From Pseudoalteromonas phenolica (lineage in GTDB: Bacteria; Pseudomonadota; Gammaproteobacteria; Enterobacterales; Alteromonadaceae), in contig NZ_PNEC01000001.1 in NCBI RefSeq assembly GCF_005886345.1, forward strand, positions 121,884-185,883: a DNA stretch of 64,000 nucleotides, given 5' to 3'. The notes below the pieces were generated by a model. That model worked only from the letters and a program-made list of their open reading frames with translations, searched no databases and was not told the DNA's origin. Positions 39,476 through 48,533 of the stretch are shown piece by piece. Position numbers and translations under genes: made by a program. How positions within the stretch are numbered: position 1 is the stretch's first letter; every line of letters starts with the position of its first letter.

Positions 39476-40180
39476 ATGTCACTATTAAGAAATTTAGCGG
39501 ATGCCTTATTTCCAAGTCACTGCCATATGTGCCATAACCCACTTTCAAGTAACGAGGGGATCTGTCAATTTTGTCTCTCTGACTTTCCTTTTATCTCATT
39601 AGGACAACCAAACTTATTATTCCAGCCTGACATAGCACGCATGTTTAATTTGCCTCATTGCCATGGGTTAATGGCATGTGCTTGGTATCAAGGTGCTGTA
39701 AAACAATGGCTGAGTGAATTTAAGTTTACCAAACAGAGCCATTATCAAACGGCTATCAATGCAGTTATTGCGACTCAACTTGCTCATTTTGAAAGTACAT
39801 CGACCTTCTCACCCGATGTATATATCATTTTACCGCTGCATAAAAACCGCTTTATTAACCGAGGGTTTAACCAAGTTGCACAGTCCTGGTTGAGTCATTT
39901 ACCTCATACAAAAGTAAGTACTGATACTTTAAGACGCATCAATGCCACAAAAGCGCAAAGCGGTTTAACTCTCAAACAACGCAAGAAAAATGTAAAACGC
40001 GCATTTGAAGTGATGCAAAATCTACAAGGAAAGAAAGTGGCGATCATCGATGATGTGATCACCACAGGTTCGACTATCAACGCTGCTGCAAAAGCGTGTT
40101 ATACAGCAGGCGCTGAAGAGATATGGGCTTATGCTACGGCTTTAACGCCCTTGCACAGCCAAAGTGTGGCCAAAAAATAA
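39476..40180 (+). CDS. comF: ComF/GntX family phosphoribosyltransferase-like protein
   Basis: The 234-residue protein has an N-terminal zinc-ribbon-like segment (CHMCHNPLSSNEGICQFC, near residues 14-32) and a type I phosphoribosyltransferase domain with the PRPP loop VAIIDDVITTGSTINAAA (about 187-204). Family members are needed for natural DNA uptake in several competent bacteria. The ATG at 39476 has AAGGATG six bases upstream; an in-frame ATG at 39449 lacks such a site. Its 3' end overlaps the converging peptidase gene by 39 bases. Confidence 0.9.
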   Translation: MSLLRNLADALFPSHCHMCHNPLSSNEGICQFCLSDFPFISLGQPNLLFQPDIARMFNLPHCHGLMACAWYQGAVKQWLSEFKFTKQSHYQTAINAVIATQLAHFESTSTFSPDVYIILPLHKNRFINRGFNQVAQSWLSHLPHTKVSTDTLRRINATKAQSGLTLKQRKKNVKRAFEVMQNLQGKKVAIIDDVITTGSTINAAAKACYTAGAEEIWAYATALTPLHSQSVAKK

Positions 40181-42697
40181 TGTATTCGTTAGTAAGCGGC
40201 TACTGCCTTTCCAGAAACCTCTAAACACAGGGTTGTCAATCATACCAACGACACTGCCTTGCCCATAACGGTGACCTATCAATGCCGCCGTGTTTGCAAT
40301 TTGAGTAACATTCTCTGTCGCAGCATATCCTGCCAATAAAGGTTTTGACTGATATTGGCTTACCGTTAGAAATGGCTTATCGGGGATCTCAAACAGCTGT
40401 GTACTGTTTTTAAATAACGGTAGTAATTCACGCTCATAACCAAAACTGAGTGGGTGTGTTAAATCAAGTTTTGACGCAAAAATGGCGCCCGCAATACGCT
40501 GCTTACCTGATAAAACTTCCCTATCGCCATAGCCCAAACCCGCAGTATCAAACTGCTCTGCCACATGCTTAGGCGAAATCAATTGGGCACTCAAAAGTTG
40601 ATTATCAACTAACCATTTCGCGCCGCCTTTGTGACCCCAGATCACCCCACCTTTACTCACCCAAGCAGCAATTTTAGTTTTGGCTTTTTCTGCCATACGA
40701 CGATAACTGCCATGAGCTAAAATAATGTGTGTGTATTTAGAGAGATCTGCACGATGCAATCTGTCTTGTTCAATAATAGTGGGTGCTATACCTAACTGTG
40801 TATCTAAATGATACCAAACTTCGCCCACTTCATACTGACTGCTGCCTGCTCCCCCTACCAGTAAGACTTTCGGTGCTTTAATTGGCCTTAACTGACGAGA
40901 GCCTAGATCAACGCCTTCGCTGGTTAAGCCGCTTTGAATTGCATGAATTTGTACACCATAGTCAGCTTGTGCTCGTTGCATGATGGCTACAATGTTTGAT
41001 TGCCTTTGCACACCTGAAGCGACAACAATACTACCCGCTTTGAATTCTCGGTTTCCCAGTGCCGTTTTTGCTTTAAAACCTTTAAGTGCAACACGTGCAT
41101 CAATCCCTTTCTGTAAAAGTGCATTTAATAGCTTAGGCGCTGCGCTTGGCTGCCAATCAAAGGCATAAGCATAACTCTCTTTTACTGCAGAAAAACCAGC
41201 ATCTTCTGACTGCCAAGCTTGCTTTGATACATCTAGCCCCCAGCGACTAGATACTTGACCAAACTTTAAGTTGTAAGCATGTGATAGTGTCCAACCAGAT
41301 ACATCATAAAAGGTATTATCTTGAAAACTTGTTTGCTCAGAAAAGATGGCTTTAATTAAACGGAATTGAGCTTGTCTCAATGGAATATAAACATCACCCT
41401 GAGCGAAGCTTTGATCGGATGCTTTGATGACTTTATTTAAGGCATAGGCTTTAATTTGATGCTGTGACAGTACCGACATAAACTCATTGAAACGTTGTGG
41501 ATCTTGACCCTTGGCAACGACATAGCCCATAAACTTCTCTTTATCAGCCAAAGTGTCAGCTTGATGGTAGAAGTTATTCTTGTAGTCAATTAATTGCTGC
41601 TTGTTTGCCATCGCACCAGCAAAAGTAGACAAGCTGGTTGTAACTTGGTTTTTAATGCTTTGTGCAAACGTCAGCTGACCATTAATGGTCTCTTGGACAT
41701 GGCCTCGACTACTTGCCTGTTCAAAGAGAATACCCACCGAGCCATTTATATCAGGGTATGTTGAGCCTTTTCCGTAGTAAAAGTCATCAAAGCTTTCTTG
41801 TGTAAAATAAAGCTGATTTTGTGCATCTAAAGCTTGCGCGTGAAAACCTGCAAGCGCTGTTGTTAGCTGGGTATTTTTCTTAGGCGTAAGTGGATGAGTC
41901 CGCGTCGGGATCCCCGGCTGGAAGAAATACGTGCTGTTAGGGCCCATTTCATGAAAGTCAGCTAAGACATGTGGCTGCCATTTATGAAATGCGGCTATTC
42001 GAGCGCGCGATTCAGGATGTTGGAGTAACAACCAGTCCCGGTTCAAATCGAACATATAATGGTTTGTACGACCTGAAGGCCACTGCTCAACATGCTCTCT
42101 ATGTTGCGGATCTGCAGATAAGGTTTGCCCTCGATTACTATTTGCCCATTGAGCGAAACGCGCCAAACCATCCGGGTTTAAAGCAGGGTCTAGTAACACC
42201 ACAGAGTTATTTAGCAGTTGTTCTACCTCTTCTCCTTGTGCGGCAGCCAAATAATAAGCAACTAATAAAGCGGCATTACTGCCAGATGATTCGTTGCCAT
42301 GCACGCTATATCCCATCCAAATGAAAGCAGGTAAATTTTTCGCTGGCTGCTTTGCAAATACTTGTGCGCGATGCTGCTCACGAAGCTGATCTAACTGAGC
42401 AATATTCTCTGATTTACTAAACTTTAGTAGCAGTAGCGGTCGCTTTTCATGACTAAAACCTATGGTTTCAATACTCACTCTAGGGCTTTTTTCAGCTAAC
42501 ACCCGCATATACTGAACCAATTGGTCATGACGCACATGCCACTGACCGACTTGATAACCTAATACCTCTTCAGGCTTTGGAATAGCGGGGTCGAACTGGA
42601 CATTCTGTTGGAAATAATAGGAAACCGGTTTTGCTATTGCACTACTTGAGAGTAAGTAAGTGCAGCAAAACAATGTGAGTGCGAGGAGCGTGCGCAT
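40142..42697 (-). CDS. Secreted M14-family zinc carboxypeptidase-like protein
   Basis: The 851-residue protein has a signal peptide (about 1-22, ending SSSAIAKP). The M14 catalytic domain spans about 45-350, with zinc ligands His133 and Glu136 in SVHGNESSG and a third His in LADFHEMGPNSTYFF, and a likely catalytic Glu in GILFEQASSRG. The long C-terminal part (about 380-851) includes a class-I-amidotransferase-like flavodoxin fold region (VLLVGGAGSSQYEVGEVW). It probably trims peptides in the periplasm or outside the cell. It interrupts the bioH-comF-nfuA order and overlaps comF tail to tail. Confidence 0.88.
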   Translation of the reverse strand: MRTLLALTLFCCTYLLSSSAIAKPVSYYFQQNVQFDPAIPKPEEVLGYQVGQWHVRHDQLVQYMRVLAEKSPRVSIETIGFSHEKRPLLLLKFSKSENIAQLDQLREQHRAQVFAKQPAKNLPAFIWMGYSVHGNESSGSNAALLVAYYLAAAQGEEVEQLLNNSVVLLDPALNPDGLARFAQWANSNRGQTLSADPQHREHVEQWPSGRTNHYMFDLNRDWLLLQHPESRARIAAFHKWQPHVLADFHEMGPNSTYFFQPGIPTRTHPLTPKKNTQLTTALAGFHAQALDAQNQLYFTQESFDDFYYGKGSTYPDINGSVGILFEQASSRGHVQETINGQLTFAQSIKNQVTTSLSTFAGAMANKQQLIDYKNNFYHQADTLADKEKFMGYVVAKGQDPQRFNEFMSVLSQHQIKAYALNKVIKASDQSFAQGDVYIPLRQAQFRLIKAIFSEQTSFQDNTFYDVSGWTLSHAYNLKFGQVSSRWGLDVSKQAWQSEDAGFSAVKESYAYAFDWQPSAAPKLLNALLQKGIDARVALKGFKAKTALGNREFKAGSIVVASGVQRQSNIVAIMQRAQADYGVQIHAIQSGLTSEGVDLGSRQLRPIKAPKVLLVGGAGSSQYEVGEVWYHLDTQLGIAPTIIEQDRLHRADLSKYTHIILAHGSYRRMAEKAKTKIAAWVSKGGVIWGHKGGAKWLVDNQLLSAQLISPKHVAEQFDTAGLGYGDREVLSGKQRIAGAIFASKLDLTHPLSFGYERELLPLFKNSTQLFEIPDKPFLTVSQYQSKPLLAGYAATENVTQIANTAALIGHRYGQGSVVGMIDNPVFRGFWKGSSRLLTNTLFFGHTLAVQGR

Positions 42698-42843
42698 ACT
42701 AAAACCTTTTGCTTAAAATTGTAGCAAGTAAGCTAACAAGCAAAATCAGATAAGCCAAATTTTTACGTTCAACACTGGCGACAATGCCACCAGCGGAGTA
42801 TCATAGCCATTAACCGAGTAATTTAGTCAAGTATAGTTCGATT

Positions 42844-43419
42844 ATGATCACAATTTCTGAAACTGCACAAAGTCACTTTGCCAAGCTATTGGCTGATCAA
42901 ACTGAAGGCACAAACATTCGTGTTTTCGTTGTAAACCCTGGTACTTCTCAAGCTGAATGTGGTGTGTCTTACTGTCCGCCTGATGCTGTTGAAGAAACTG
43001 ATATTCGCCTACCATTTAATGGTTTCGATGCAGTTGTTGATGAAGAAAGCGCACCATTTTTAGATGAAGCTGAAATCGACTTCGTAACTGACAAAATGGG
43101 GACTCAGTTAACACTTAAAGCGCCTAATGCGAAAGCTAAGCGTCTTAAAGATGATGCTTCTTTAGCTGAGCGAGTTGAGCATATGCTAACGACTGAGGTA
43201 AACCCACAACTTGCCAATCATGGCGGCCAAGTAAGCCTAGTTGAAATTACAGCTGAAGGTATCGCTGTCGTGCAATTTGGTGGTGGCTGTAATGGTTGTT
43301 CAATGATCGATGTAACGTTAAAAGAAGGCATCGAGAAAGAGATGGTTGCTAAGTTCGAAGAGATCACTGGGGTACGTGATATCACAGAGCACCAAGCTGG
43401 TGAGCACTCTTACTATTAA
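42844..43419 (+). CDS. nfuA: Fe/S biogenesis protein NfuA
   Basis: The 191-residue scaffold/carrier delivers [4Fe-4S] clusters to apoproteins. The N-terminal degenerate A-type domain (about 1-95, [18 protein letters not shown]) is followed by an Nfu domain (about 105-191) with the cluster motif CxxC in [20 protein letters not shown]. Length and architecture match E. coli NfuA (191). The gene is followed after two bases by a small membrane protein gene. Confidence 0.97.
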   Translation: MITISETAQSHFAKLLADQTEGTNIRVFVVNPGTSQAECGVSYCPPDAVEETDIRLPFNGFDAVVDEESAPFLDEAEIDFVTDKMGTQLTLKAPNAKAKRLKDDASLAERVEHMLTTEVNPQLANHGGQVSLVEITAEGIAVVQFGGGCNGCSMIDVTLKEGIEKEMVAKFEEITGVRDITEHQAGEHSYY

Positions 43420-43421
43420 TT

Positions 43422-43697
43422 ATGTTGAAGCCCATAATTTACCGTCTAGGGCAACAACCTAAACTCAGCCTCAAACGCTTTTTTATCGGTTTGGGGCTGT
43501 TTGCTGTCGCAGTTGCTTTTATTGCTTGGGGTTATTATCACCAACCCTGGGTGCAAATAATTGGTCTAATATTTCTCGCGCCAGCAATTTTCTTTGCGGG
43601 TTGGGGCTATTTAGGTATCTTTGCTAACCGCTTCTCACAAGTTATTGCAACAATAAACCCTGCCGTTGAATTTGACGATAACGATAAGCCAAAGTAA
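43422..43697 (+). CDS. Small two-helix membrane protein, unknown function
   Basis: The 91-residue product has two predicted membrane helices (about 19-41 and 48-70), a basic N-terminus (RLGQQPKLSLKR) and an acidic C-terminal tail (EFDDNDKPK). It starts two bases after nfuA, so co-transcription is likely. The last 56 bases overlap the converging MATE gene. I do not recognise a family. Confidence 0.72.
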   Translation: MLKPIIYRLGQQPKLSLKRFFIGLGLFAVAVAFIAWGYYHQPWVQIIGLIFLAPAIFFAGWGYLGIFANRFSQVIATINPAVEFDDNDKPK

Positions 43698-44973
43698 CGC
43701 CTCTCAATAACATAAAGCAACTCATGGCAAACCAAAGGCCATGGTTTTCATACTCCAATGTTAGCCAAATAGGCATCATAAACCCAAAAATAGCAGAAAA
43801 GAACATGCTGTTACGCATATCTTGAGCTCGGGTTAAGCCGACAAATATACCATCGAATATAAAGCACCACATTGCCAATAGAGGGAGAAGAATGAGCCAG
43901 AATAGGTAATTTTTTGACGCACTGATGACTTCAGGAATATTTGTTAAAAGCTTAACGATGCTTACACCAAACACAGCAAAGACTAGGCTATAGAGCAACG
44001 CGAACACAGCCCCCCAAAACAAACTTAAGTTGACCCAAATTTCCACTTTTGCTTCTGAGCCTTCACCTTTGGCTTGCCCTACTTTTGCTTCTGCAGCATA
44101 CGCAATGCCATCTAAAGCAAAACTCACCAACATTAAGAAATTTAATAAAACGGCATTGACTGCTAGTGTCGTTTCGCCCAATCGTGCGCCATAAAAAGTC
44201 ATAAAACTAAAGCAGAGCTGCAATAACAGTGAGCGAATAAAAATATCTCGATTTAGTGATAATAGTGCCAAAAACTGTGCTTTGTTTGGCAGCAACCAAC
44301 GCCAATTGACTTGGTGTTGCGCAAGTTGCTTTTTAATTAATACAGTTGCGACTAGTAGCGCCGTGTAGTCAGCTATCACCGATGCCCAAGCGGCTCCAGC
44401 CACTTGCCAACCAAAACCAATTACAAATAACACATCTAAAATAATGTTAGTGATATTTGTAAATAGTAGTAAGTAGAATGGCCCTTTTCCGTATTGCATG
44501 CCCAGCATAAGACCCAATAGCACCAAGTTCGTCATCGCAGCAGGTGCACTAAATATTCGAATCTCAAAATAGCTTTTCGCCTGGGAAAACACATCAGGAG
44601 AAGCATTGGATAGGGCTTTTATGCTATCTAATAACCAAGGAGAGAGCAGGATTAATGAGATTGAAAAAGTCCAAGCAATCAATAAACTGGCTAATAACTG
44701 CTGTTGTAATCTAGGCCAGTTTTTCGCCCCAAAAGACTGCGCAAGCACGCCCGTGGCGCTCATCCTTAGAAAGCTTGCAAGCCAAAATAGCAATGAAATA
44801 CTGCCCGACCCTAATGCGATACCAGCCAGAAAGTGAACTTCTGATAGATGGCCGATCACCGCTGTATCAACTAACCCTAACAATGGCACAGATATATTTG
44901 ATAAAATCATCGGACCCGCTAGCAATAGCAGACTTATATGGTACGTTTTATGATTTTTAAATATCTCTTTCAT
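43642..44973 (-). CDS. MATE family efflux transporter, DinF type
   Basis: The 443-residue inner-membrane protein has about twelve hydrophobic helices. The opening LLLLAGPMILSNISVPLLGLVDTAVIGHL is characteristic of the DinF branch of MATE exporters, which use cation gradients to extrude organic cations and other toxic compounds. Substrate cannot be inferred. E. coli dinF is next to lexA and SOS-controlled; here it is 18 kb from lexA and I see no SOS box upstream. Its 5' end overlaps the divergent deacetylase gene by up to 36 bases, and its 3' end overlaps the small membrane gene. Confidence 0.9.
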   Translation of the reverse strand: MKEIFKNHKTYHISLLLLAGPMILSNISVPLLGLVDTAVIGHLSEVHFLAGIALGSGSISLLFWLASFLRMSATGVLAQSFGAKNWPRLQQQLLASLLIAWTFSISLILLSPWLLDSIKALSNASPDVFSQAKSYFEIRIFSAPAAMTNLVLLGLMLGMQYGKGPFYLLLFTNITNIILDVLFVIGFGWQVAGAAWASVIADYTALLVATVLIKKQLAQHQVNWRWLLPNKAQFLALLSLNRDIFIRSLLLQLCFSFMTFYGARLGETTLAVNAVLLNFLMLVSFALDGIAYAAEAKVGQAKGEGSEAKVEIWVNLSLFWGAVFALLYSLVFAVFGVSIVKLLTNIPEVISASKNYLFWLILLPLLAMWCFIFDGIFVGLTRAQDMRNSMFFSAIFGFMMPIWLTLEYENHGLWFAMSCFMLLRGVTLAYRYRQIQRQGLLLQ

Positions 44974-45990
44974 TGTTTTGTTTTCGCTTTGTTATTGTTT
45001 TCAACCCCATCTCTATCAGCGGTGATTTTACAGTATCACCACGTCAGCGAGAAGTTACCAGCGGTAACATCAGTGAGTGAAGAAACCTTTAAAACCCACT
45101 TAATCTACCTAAAAGAAAATGACTTTAATGTTATTCACTTGGATAAGTTACTCCATCATACACAACAAGGTAAGGCACTGCCTGCCAAAACCGTGGCCAT
45201 CACTTTTGATGATGGTTACGACAATAACATTGAGCAAGCGGCGCCTATTCTCGAAGCATTTGGCTACCCGTATACTATTTTTGTAAACCCTCAGCTTATC
45301 GATGAAAACAAATCATATGTGATGACTTGGGACGAACTCAGAGCTTTAGCAAAACGCGGCGCATTAATTGCTAATCACAGCGCTAAGCATGATTACCTAC
45401 ATTTAAAACAAGACGGTGAAACCCAAGCGCAATGGTTGAAGCGCGTCCGTGAAGATATCCTATTCTCAGAAAAACGCATCGAAGAAGAAGTGGGCTATAA
45501 TGTAAAATTACTCGCCTACCCCTATGGTGAGTTCAATAGACCACTGCAAAACCTCGTTAAAGAAATTGGCTTTATTGGTATAGGACAACACTCTGGTGCG
45601 GTGTCAGAATTTACCGACTACACACGTGTTCCTCGATACCCTGCATCGGGCTTTTACAGTAAGTTAGATACCTTAAAAACCAAATTGCACTCTCTGCCTT
45701 TTGCTATCTCGGAGCTAGATTACACTGACTCTGTAACAAGCAACCCAACACCTACTATTGAAATAGAGTTTATCGGCAAAGATTTTTACCAATCTCAGTT
45801 TGCATGTTTCGTTTCTGGGGTTGGTCGAGCTGATATTGCTTGGAAAAATGAGAAAAGAGTATCGGTTACTTCACCTGAAGACATTAAAAAAGGCCGAACG
45901 CGTTATAATTGTACAGCCCCTTCAATTAAACACCCCGGTCAGTTTTATTGGTTTTCACAACCTTGGGTATTACAAGCTAGCGACGAGTAG
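44938..45990 (+). CDS. Polysaccharide deacetylase family protein (exported)
   Basis: The 350-residue protein has an N-terminal signal sequence (about 1-28, LFSTPSLSA). The NodB homology domain (about 70-245) has the metal-binding Asp pair in TFDDGYDNN, a His motif in NHSAKHDYLHL and LAYPYGEFNRPL. A C-terminal domain of about 85 residues is of unknown type. It would deacetylate a cell-surface or exogenous polysaccharide. The start is uncertain (ATG 44938 or 44950; neither has a strong ribosome-binding site). Both starts lie inside the divergent MATE gene, and the stop overlaps cheB by 14 bases. Confidence 0.87.
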   Translation: MVRFMIFKYLFHCFVFALLLFSTPSLSAVILQYHHVSEKLPAVTSVSEETFKTHLIYLKENDFNVIHLDKLLHHTQQGKALPAKTVAITFDDGYDNNIEQAAPILEAFGYPYTIFVNPQLIDENKSYVMTWDELRALAKRGALIANHSAKHDYLHLKQDGETQAQWLKRVREDILFSEKRIEEEVGYNVKLLAYPYGEFNRPLQNLVKEIGFIGIGQHSGAVSEFTDYTRVPRYPASGFYSKLDTLKTKLHSLPFAISELDYTDSVTSNPTPTIEIEFIGKDFYQSQFACFVSGVGRADIAWKNEKRVSVTSPEDIKKGRTRYNCTAPSIKHPGQFYWFSQPWVLQASDE

Positions 45991-47008
45991 ATTTAAGTAA
46001 GTGTACTGCCACATTTTGTAGTGGTAGCACCTTTTGGGCAGCGTTCATATCCACAGCAGCTTTCGGCATCCCCCAAACAACACTGGTTTGCTCATCTTGT
46101 GCTGCTGTTTGTGCACCTGCCTCTAACAATCCCAGTAAACCTCTTGCGCCATCACTGCCCATACCTGTTAGAAGTACAGCCGATACATGTTGAGCAAATG
46201 GCTTTAATGAGCTGAATAGAACATCTATAGCGGGCTTATGACGGTTAACTAATTTTCCATCATCTAAGTGGCAAACCTTATTTAATCCTTGAGAAACAAT
46301 GCTCAGATGTCTATCGCCTGGAGCAATATAAACATGACCAAACTGCAGAACATCTCCATGTTCAGCCTCTTTTACCTTCACTGTGCAACTTTTATTCATT
46401 CTCGCGGCAAAAGAGCTACTAAATACCGGAGGGATATGTTGAGTTATAACTATTGGAGGAGCATCCTTGGGCATTTGCACTAGAACTTCTTTTATTGCCT
46501 CAGTCCCCCCTGTAGAAGCCCCTATTGCTATAATAGCGTTGCGCTCATAGTATTGTCCTTCTAACAATTCCGCTTTATTAAATCCCTTCCCAATACTCCG
46601 ATAGGGCCTCAATCTTGCTGTCGCTGCTGTGCGAACCTTTTCTTGAACCATTTCAGCATAATGTTGCAATTGCTCAGCAACATTTATTTTAGGTTTAGCA
46701 ATGAAGTCTACAGCACCAATTTCTAGGGCTTCAAGGGTAATTGGAGAACCCTGTTGAGTAAGTGTAGATATCATAACAACAGGCATTGGGCGAAGACGCA
46801 TCAAGTTTCTTAAAAAGCTAATGCCATCCATTTTAGGCATTTCTATATCTAATGTAATCACATCTGGGTTCAATGATTTTATCATTTCTCTTGCTTGGTA
46901 AGGGTCTTCGGCACTACCTACCACTTCGAGATCATCAGCCTGTTGAATAACTTCAGTTAATATCCCTCTGATCAAAGGGGAGTCATCGACAATTAAAACT
47001 TTTATCAT
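45977..47008 (-). CDS. cheB: Chemotaxis response regulator / protein-glutamate methylesterase CheB
   Basis: The 343-residue protein joins a receiver domain (phosphoacceptor Asp54 in ITLDIEMPKMDG) to a methylesterase domain with the nucleophile Ser in IGASTGGTEAI, the His in ITQHIPP and the Asp in LTGMGSDGARGL. It removes methyl groups from, and deamidates, chemoreceptor glutamates/glutamines to drive adaptation. It is the last gene of the che operon. Its start is eight bases after cheD. Confidence 0.97.
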   Translation of the reverse strand: MIKVLIVDDSPLIRGILTEVIQQADDLEVVGSAEDPYQAREMIKSLNPDVITLDIEMPKMDGISFLRNLMRLRPMPVVMISTLTQQGSPITLEALEIGAVDFIAKPKINVAEQLQHYAEMVQEKVRTAATARLRPYRSIGKGFNKAELLEGQYYERNAIIAIGASTGGTEAIKEVLVQMPKDAPPIVITQHIPPVFSSSFAARMNKSCTVKVKEAEHGDVLQFGHVYIAPGDRHLSIVSQGLNKVCHLDDGKLVNRHKPAIDVLFSSLKPFAQHVSAVLLTGMGSDGARGLLGLLEAGAQTAAQDEQTSVVWGMPKAAVDMNAAQKVLPLQNVAVHLLKSTRR

Positions 47009-47016
47009 GCTAACTC

Positions 47017-47634
47017 CTAAAACAGCTCAATGTCTGTCTGCGTATCTTGTGCTTCAATATCATGTAGATAACGAACTTCACGCCTTTCGATAGTATCGTT
47101 ATGCATCTCTCTTAATTTCTTAACTTGTGCACGACCTGTTTGTGGATGAAAGACCACTTTTCTAGGCCAAGGTCCCCCAACATCATGAGAAACTAATTCT
47201 AGGCCTTCTTCTTGAATATATGCATGCGCAAAACGAATATTACCAATACCAATATCTGTCATGGAGCGAATTATTTTTCCGCCCCCGAATAACTTGACCT
47301 TTAAATTGTCTTTTGAAGCCCCATTTTTTAGCACTTCATTAATAAGATATTCCATAGCCCAATTGCCATAACGACACGTTAAGTCATCAGCATGAATTTC
47401 TTTAATACCTTGTGCAGCAGGTAACATAAAGTGATTCATTCCCCCAACACCCAGATTGTCATCGTAGACACAAGCAGCAATACATGAACCTAGTACTGTA
47501 GAGATCAATTCATCACTTTTTGATACGTAGAACTCTCCAGGCAACACCTTAGCAATTATCGAATCTCGGCCAGAGTCCCAAAACCGCTTTACGTGCTCAA
47601 ACCCTCTGATAACCGGTTTAAAACGATTGTCCAT
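47017..47634 (-). CDS. cheD: Chemoreceptor glutamine deamidase CheD
   Basis: The 205-residue protein has the CheD catalytic triad segments: Cys in GSCIAACVYD, His in GGMNHFMLP and the downstream Thr/Ser region around KLFGGGKI. CheD deamidates receptor glutamines and, in some species, works with CheC or CheB. It is longer than the B. subtilis protein because of an N-terminal extension (about 30 residues) and a C-terminal tail. It lies one base from cheR. Confidence 0.95.
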   Translation of the reverse strand: MDNRFKPVIRGFEHVKRFWDSGRDSIIAKVLPGEFYVSKSDELISTVLGSCIAACVYDDNLGVGGMNHFMLPAAQGIKEIHADDLTCRYGNWAMEYLINEVLKNGASKDNLKVKLFGGGKIIRSMTDIGIGNIRFAHAYIQEEGLELVSHDVGGPWPRKVVFHPQTGRAQVKKLREMHNDTIERREVRYLHDIEAQDTQTDIELF

Positions 47635-47635
47635 A

Positions 47636-48454
47636 CTACACCTTTTGATACATGGTACGGCCTAAATTTTTGAACTCATGATGCTCTTTACCCATGGTTT
47701 CTGAATGACCTATAAATAAGTGTCTTTGCTCTCCAAGTATTTGATGATATTTCATAAATAACTTGTCTTTCGTTTCCTTATCAAAATAAATCAAAACGTT
47801 GCGGCAAAAAATAACATCGAAAGGCCCTTTCATTGGCCACTTTTCTAAAAGGTTTAGGCGCTTAAAATAAATCAATGATTGTAGAGTTGGCTTTATTTTA
47901 TATGCATGACCATCTGCACTTTTTAAAAACCATTTTTTCAATACCCTGCCATCAAGGCCAGTAACGTTGCCTGAATCATAGACCCCACTCTGAGCTTTTG
48001 ATAACACATTTGAATCCAAATCTGTTGCTAATACTTTAACATCCCAGTCCGATGGGAAACGATTAAAGATCGTCATCGCTATACTGTAAGGCTCCTCACC
48101 TGTTGAGCAACCAGCTGACCATATACGAACTCTTTTCGAGTGCTTATTTTTTTCTAATAGTTGTGGCACTATCACTTGAGATAAATACTCAAAATGGTGG
48201 CTTTCTCTGAAGAATGATGTGAGATTAGTGGTTATTGCATTGATGAATTGACTAAACTCTTGATCTTCATGGTTATCTAAATACTTTAAATAAGTTGAGA
48301 AAGAGTCCAGCTGATTGGCCCTGATCCGTCTAGCTAATCTTGAATAGACCATTTCTCTTTTATGCGGCCCAAGAACGATACCACACGCCTTATAAACTTT
48401 TTTCGAGATAGTCTGAAAATCCTCATCAGAAAGAGCAAATTCTCTCATGTTCAA
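47636..48454 (-). CDS. cheR: Chemotaxis protein methyltransferase CheR
   Basis: The 272-residue SAM-dependent methyltransferase modifies chemoreceptor glutamates. The N-terminal helical domain (about 8-75) precedes the catalytic domain with the SAM-binding WSAGCSTGEEPYSIAM (about 118-133) and FCRNVLIYFD. It includes a beta-subdomain region (LKKWFLKSADGHAYKIKP) that in tether-dependent CheR proteins binds receptor C-terminal pentapeptides. The upstream receptor ends in such a pentapeptide (EWEEF). Confidence 0.96.
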   Translation of the reverse strand: MNMREFALSDEDFQTISKKVYKACGIVLGPHKREMVYSRLARRIRANQLDSFSTYLKYLDNHEDQEFSQFINAITTNLTSFFRESHHFEYLSQVIVPQLLEKNKHSKRVRIWSAGCSTGEEPYSIAMTIFNRFPSDWDVKVLATDLDSNVLSKAQSGVYDSGNVTGLDGRVLKKWFLKSADGHAYKIKPTLQSLIYFKRLNLLEKWPMKGPFDVIFCRNVLIYFDKETKDKLFMKYHQILGEQRHLFIGHSETMGKEHHEFKNLGRTMYQKV

Positions 48455-48496
48455 TCCTGTTTACATGAAGTTACTTGGTAGACGGTATAAAAAGCT

Positions 48497-48526
48497 AGCT
48501 CGAAAATATTAGGGTATCTTCGAGCT
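48497..48526 (-). terminator. Terminator-like hairpin inside the che operon (mcp-cheR gap)
   Basis: AGCTCGAA (48497-48504) and TTCGAGCT (48519-48526) form a perfect 8-base stem with a 14-base loop. On the minus strand it is followed by AGC and then a five-base T-run. It lies between the receptor stop (48534) and cheR (48454) and may reduce transcription of cheRDB or protect the upstream mRNA 3' end. The long loop makes it a modest terminator. Confidence 0.55.
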
Positions 48527-48533
48527 TTTTAAG

